Assembly (NCBI GenBank): GCA_050946255.1
Contig: JBMNUL010000117.1
Span: 1-8,467 of the forward strand
DNA: 8,467 nucleotides
DNA from: JBMNUL01 sp050946255
GTDB taxonomy: Bacteria; Actinomycetota; Coriobacteriia; Coriobacteriales; CADBOM01
Reading direction: 5' to 3'
Under the pieces are notes generated by a model. It worked only from the letters and a program-made list of their open reading frames with translations, had not been told where the DNA came from and searched no databases. Positions 6,482 through 8,467 of this stretch are shown here, one piece after another. Position 1 is the stretch's first letter, and each line of letters opens with the position of its first letter. Position numbers and translations under genes: made by a program.

Positions 6482-8467
6482 ATGAAAAGAACACGATACC
6501 GCGACGTCTGCCGATTAGAAAGAAATAGTGTACGAAAGCCTCTCAGGACAGAGAAGGCCATATCGTCGCCAGCAAGGATGGCGCGTGCGGCATTATCTAT
6601 ATTGCTGGTCATATGTTTCATTTCTCTTCTGATGCCACAGGCGTCATTTGCGTTAACGTCCAGTGATCAACTTGGAGAAAGCCAATCGGACTCTGCCATT
6701 GAATACGAGGAAGCGCAGGACTCATCTGACATCTCCTGGGACTATTCCAGGACCGATGAATACTATGAGTCTATTGTCGAAGGATACGAGCCGGTCGAGA
6801 TGGAGGATAGCGCTCTCGTCGCTTCAGATGACGGCGACGTGTTCTTCGAGAACATGCTCGACGTGGCATTGAAACCGGGAACGCCTGATGCGGTCGTGGG
6901 GCAGTATGTGGAACAGACGGGAGCTGATCTCGTTGGCATATACGGAGCTACCGACACTGGGATTGTTGCCCGGCTGTCCTTTCCGGACGAGAAAGACATG
7001 TCTTCAGCCGAGGAGTCTCTGGCCCAATGTGAAGACGTTCAAGATTCGTACAGGACCTTCGCCACTTATGCGTCTCCGGAATCTTCCAATAACTCCGTCA
7101 AAAACGATGCTATCGAAGCTTTTTCGGACGGGACCAGCCCCTTTGATGTTCCTTGGAGTTATTTAAGGACGGCAAGCTATCTCCAGCACGTCTACCCTGC
7201 GTATGACTCTGAGTCTGCGAATGAGGAGGACGTCGCCACCGACGACCAGACAGGGGCGCAGTGGCTTAGTAACCACGTTGTTGTGGCCACGAGGCCGGGC
7301 ACTCCTGATACGATAGCCTTGAAGTACGCGAGCCAGATTGGCGGCGAGTTGGTCGCAATTTCCGGCGGTACGAGCGAGGGTGTCGTCGTGGAGCTCTCCT
7401 ACCCCAGCTCGATGACCCAGGATGAGGTCGAGGGCATTTTGCTGGAGAACCCCGAGGTAGTGGAGACAAGCAAGAGCTACGTGGACTCGATATGTGAGGG
7501 TGAGGAAAGCACTATGGGTGTGTCCGGCGAGAGCTATTACCCCTACTGGACGCAGGAGACGAATCTTCCAAAGGCTTGGTCGGTTTGCAAGGCGGACACC
7601 GATGTGGTCGTTGCCGTCATTGACACCGGCATCAACTTCGATTCTAGTATTTTCGGAAATCGGATCGACACCGCTCACGACAAGAACTTTGTGGGAAAAT
7701 CCACCACGGAGACAGCCCGAGATGATAACGGACACGGGACTAACGTCGCCTCTCTCATCTCTGGACAGTCTGAAACCGGAGGACTCATTTTGACCGGTGC
7801 CTCCTACGGTGCCAAGATATTGCCGATAAAAGCAGCCAATTATGAAGGTAAGCTGGACTCAAAGGACGAGCTTGAAGCACTGACGTACCTATATGATCTC
7901 AGGAAGTCCGGAAGCCTGAACATCAGGGTAATTAACATGTCGTTTGGCGGAAGTAGGGACTATGCCAAGGATTCCACCGCTAAAAAGACATATGACTCGC
8001 TAATCAGGTCGAGGATAAACGCTCTGCACGATAGCGGAGTTGTGCTCGTTGCTTCTGCTGGAAACTGTGTCGAGGGAGGGGACTTCTATCCCGCTGCTTA
8101 TTCCAACGTCATTTCCGTAGGAGCTACACAGCTAGGCAACACTCACTGGGAAACTGGGAAAATTAACGATGATCTTCATCATGAAGGGTCTCACGAGTCT
8201 GATACCGTGGACATATGCGCTCCTGGAGCTCACATTTACGTACCAACATTGGACAGCACCTATGAATATGGTTCTGGAACTTCGTATGCTGCCCCTCTAG
8301 TCTCTGGGTCTGCGGCCCTCTTGTATGAAAAATATGGGAGAATAACCCCTGCGGAGGTGGAGGCCATCCTTAGGTCGTCAGCAAAGGACCTTGGTGCCAG
8401 TGGCCACGATCCGCAATTTGGCGACGGTCTGCTGAACGCCGGGCTAGCTGTCACAATTGACTATCAC
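6482..8467 (+). CDS. Exported subtilisin-like (S8 family) serine protease, 3' end outside window
   Basis: The frame is open from ATG 6482 to the last base (662 codons, no stop). A basic n-region of about 35 residues, a hydrophobic core (AALSILLVICFISLLMP, 36-52) and ASFA at 54-57 form a Sec signal peptide, probably cut after Ala 57. Residues 58-119 are acidic. Two copies of a propeptide-like module follow (about 124-190 and 264-333), joined by an acidic, Ser-rich linker. The S8 catalytic domain starts near 365: VVAVIDTG with Asp 381, DNGHGTNVA with His 418, VINMSFGG, VLVASAGN with oxyanion Asn 528, and YGSGTSYAAP with nucleophile Ser 601. All catalytic residues are present, so the enzyme should be active. 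The catalytic domain appears to finish near the window edge (GDGLLNAGLAV is a typical end motif). Whether a wall anchor or further domains follow cannot be seen. Substrate unknown; degradation of extracellular or host protein, or maturation of surface proteins, are options. Confidence 0.95.
   Translation, partial: MKRTRYRDVCRLERNSVRKPLRTEKAISSPARMARAALSILLVICFISLLMPQASFALTSSDQLGESQSDSAIEYEEAQDSSDISWDYSRTDEYYESIVEGYEPVEMEDSALVASDDGDVFFENMLDVALKPGTPDAVVGQYVEQTGADLVGIYGATDTGIVARLSFPDEKDMSSAEESLAQCEDVQDSYRTFATYASPESSNNSVKNDAIEAFSDGTSPFDVPWSYLRTASYLQHVYPAYDSESANEEDVATDDQTGAQWLSNHVVVATRPGTPDTIALKYASQIGGELVAISGGTSEGVVVELSYPSSMTQDEVEGILLENPEVVETSKSYVDSICEGEESTMGVSGESYYPYWTQETNLPKAWSVCKADTDVVVAVIDTGINFDSSIFGNRIDTAHDKNFVGKSTTETARDDNGHGTNVASLISGQSETGGLILTGASYGAKILPIKAANYEGKLDSKDELEALTYLYDLRKSGSLNIRVINMSFGGSRDYAKDSTAKKTYDSLIRSRINALHDSGVVLVASAGNCVEGGDFYPAAYSNVISVGATQLGNTHWETGKINDDLHHEGSHESDTVDICAPGAHIYVPTLDSTYEYGSGTSYAAPLVSGSAALLYEKYGRITPAEVEAILRSSAKDLGASGHDPQFGDGLLNAGLAVTIDYH
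6851..7480 (+). repeat. Duplicated propeptide-like module in the protease
   Basis: Residues 128-168 and 268-308 align without gaps: both contain PGTPD, then Y-x-x-Q-x-G, LV-x-I-x-G-x-T, G-x-V and LS(F/Y)P, with 20 of 41 positions identical by hand count. Each is followed by an acidic helix-like stretch and ends in D/K-S-Y (residues 190 and 333). The layout (K/RPGT opening, amphipathic helix, closing segment before the catalytic domain) resembles the inhibitor/chaperone propeptides of fervidolysin-type or I9-type subtilases. The unit spacing is 140 residues. Family assignment of the module is by pattern, not by search. Confidence 0.75.

Noticed and set aside
6578..6580. Alternative downstream start (second ATG) for the protease.
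   Set aside because: It would leave only three residues before the hydrophobic core and has a weaker ribosome binding site than the ATG at 6482, though it is not excluded.

Overview
The window reads as a high-GC Gram-positive chromosome segment. The best guess is a gut or oral actinobacterium of the class Coriobacteriia (Collinsella, Olsenella or Atopobium-like). That guess rests on GC-rich codon use, the compact ileS-lspA-rluD housekeeping block, a divergent ferrochelatase-like protein with a long repetitive tail, and a large exported subtilisin-like protease. No 16S or other taxonomic marker is present, so the assignment is inference only.

Left block (1-3709, plus strand): the 3' two-thirds of isoleucyl-tRNA synthetase (ileS), then lipoprotein signal peptidase (lspA), then an RluA/RluD-family 23S rRNA pseudouridine synthase. 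Gaps are 8 and 5 bases, so the three are almost certainly co-transcribed. All recognisable catalytic motifs are intact.

Middle (3841-5835, plus strand): a 664-residue protein whose first ~330 residues follow the ferrochelatase (HemH/CpfC) fold motif by motif. The catalytic histidine position carries arginine, and the conserved active-site glutamate position carries aspartate. The remaining half is a hydrophilic, probably disordered tail built from two repeat families: a KTG-x-x-P-x-V-E motif and a perfect-period 15-residue DDPNATSGGSH-type tandem. It is probably a pseudo-enzyme or scaffold rather than a working heme enzyme. An extended -10 promoter (TGATACAAT) lies just upstream.

Intergenic region (5836-6481): about 650 bases without a convincing plus-strand gene. 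It holds a possible decayed minus-strand coding fragment (with an apparent frameshift), a sharply AT-rich patch, three direct copies of TATTCAT spaced by G-tracts, and two tandem hairpins immediately before a strong Shine-Dalgarno. The last elements are the presumptive control region of the next gene.

Right block (6482 to the edge, plus strand): an exported S8 (subtilisin-like) serine protease, open at the window edge. It has a long-n-region signal peptide, a propeptide that contains the same ~65-residue module twice, and a complete Asp-His-Ser triad with oxyanion Asn.

The most unusual items are the active-site-degenerate ferrochelatase homologue with its repeat tail, the duplicated protease propeptide, and the structured leader in front of the protease.
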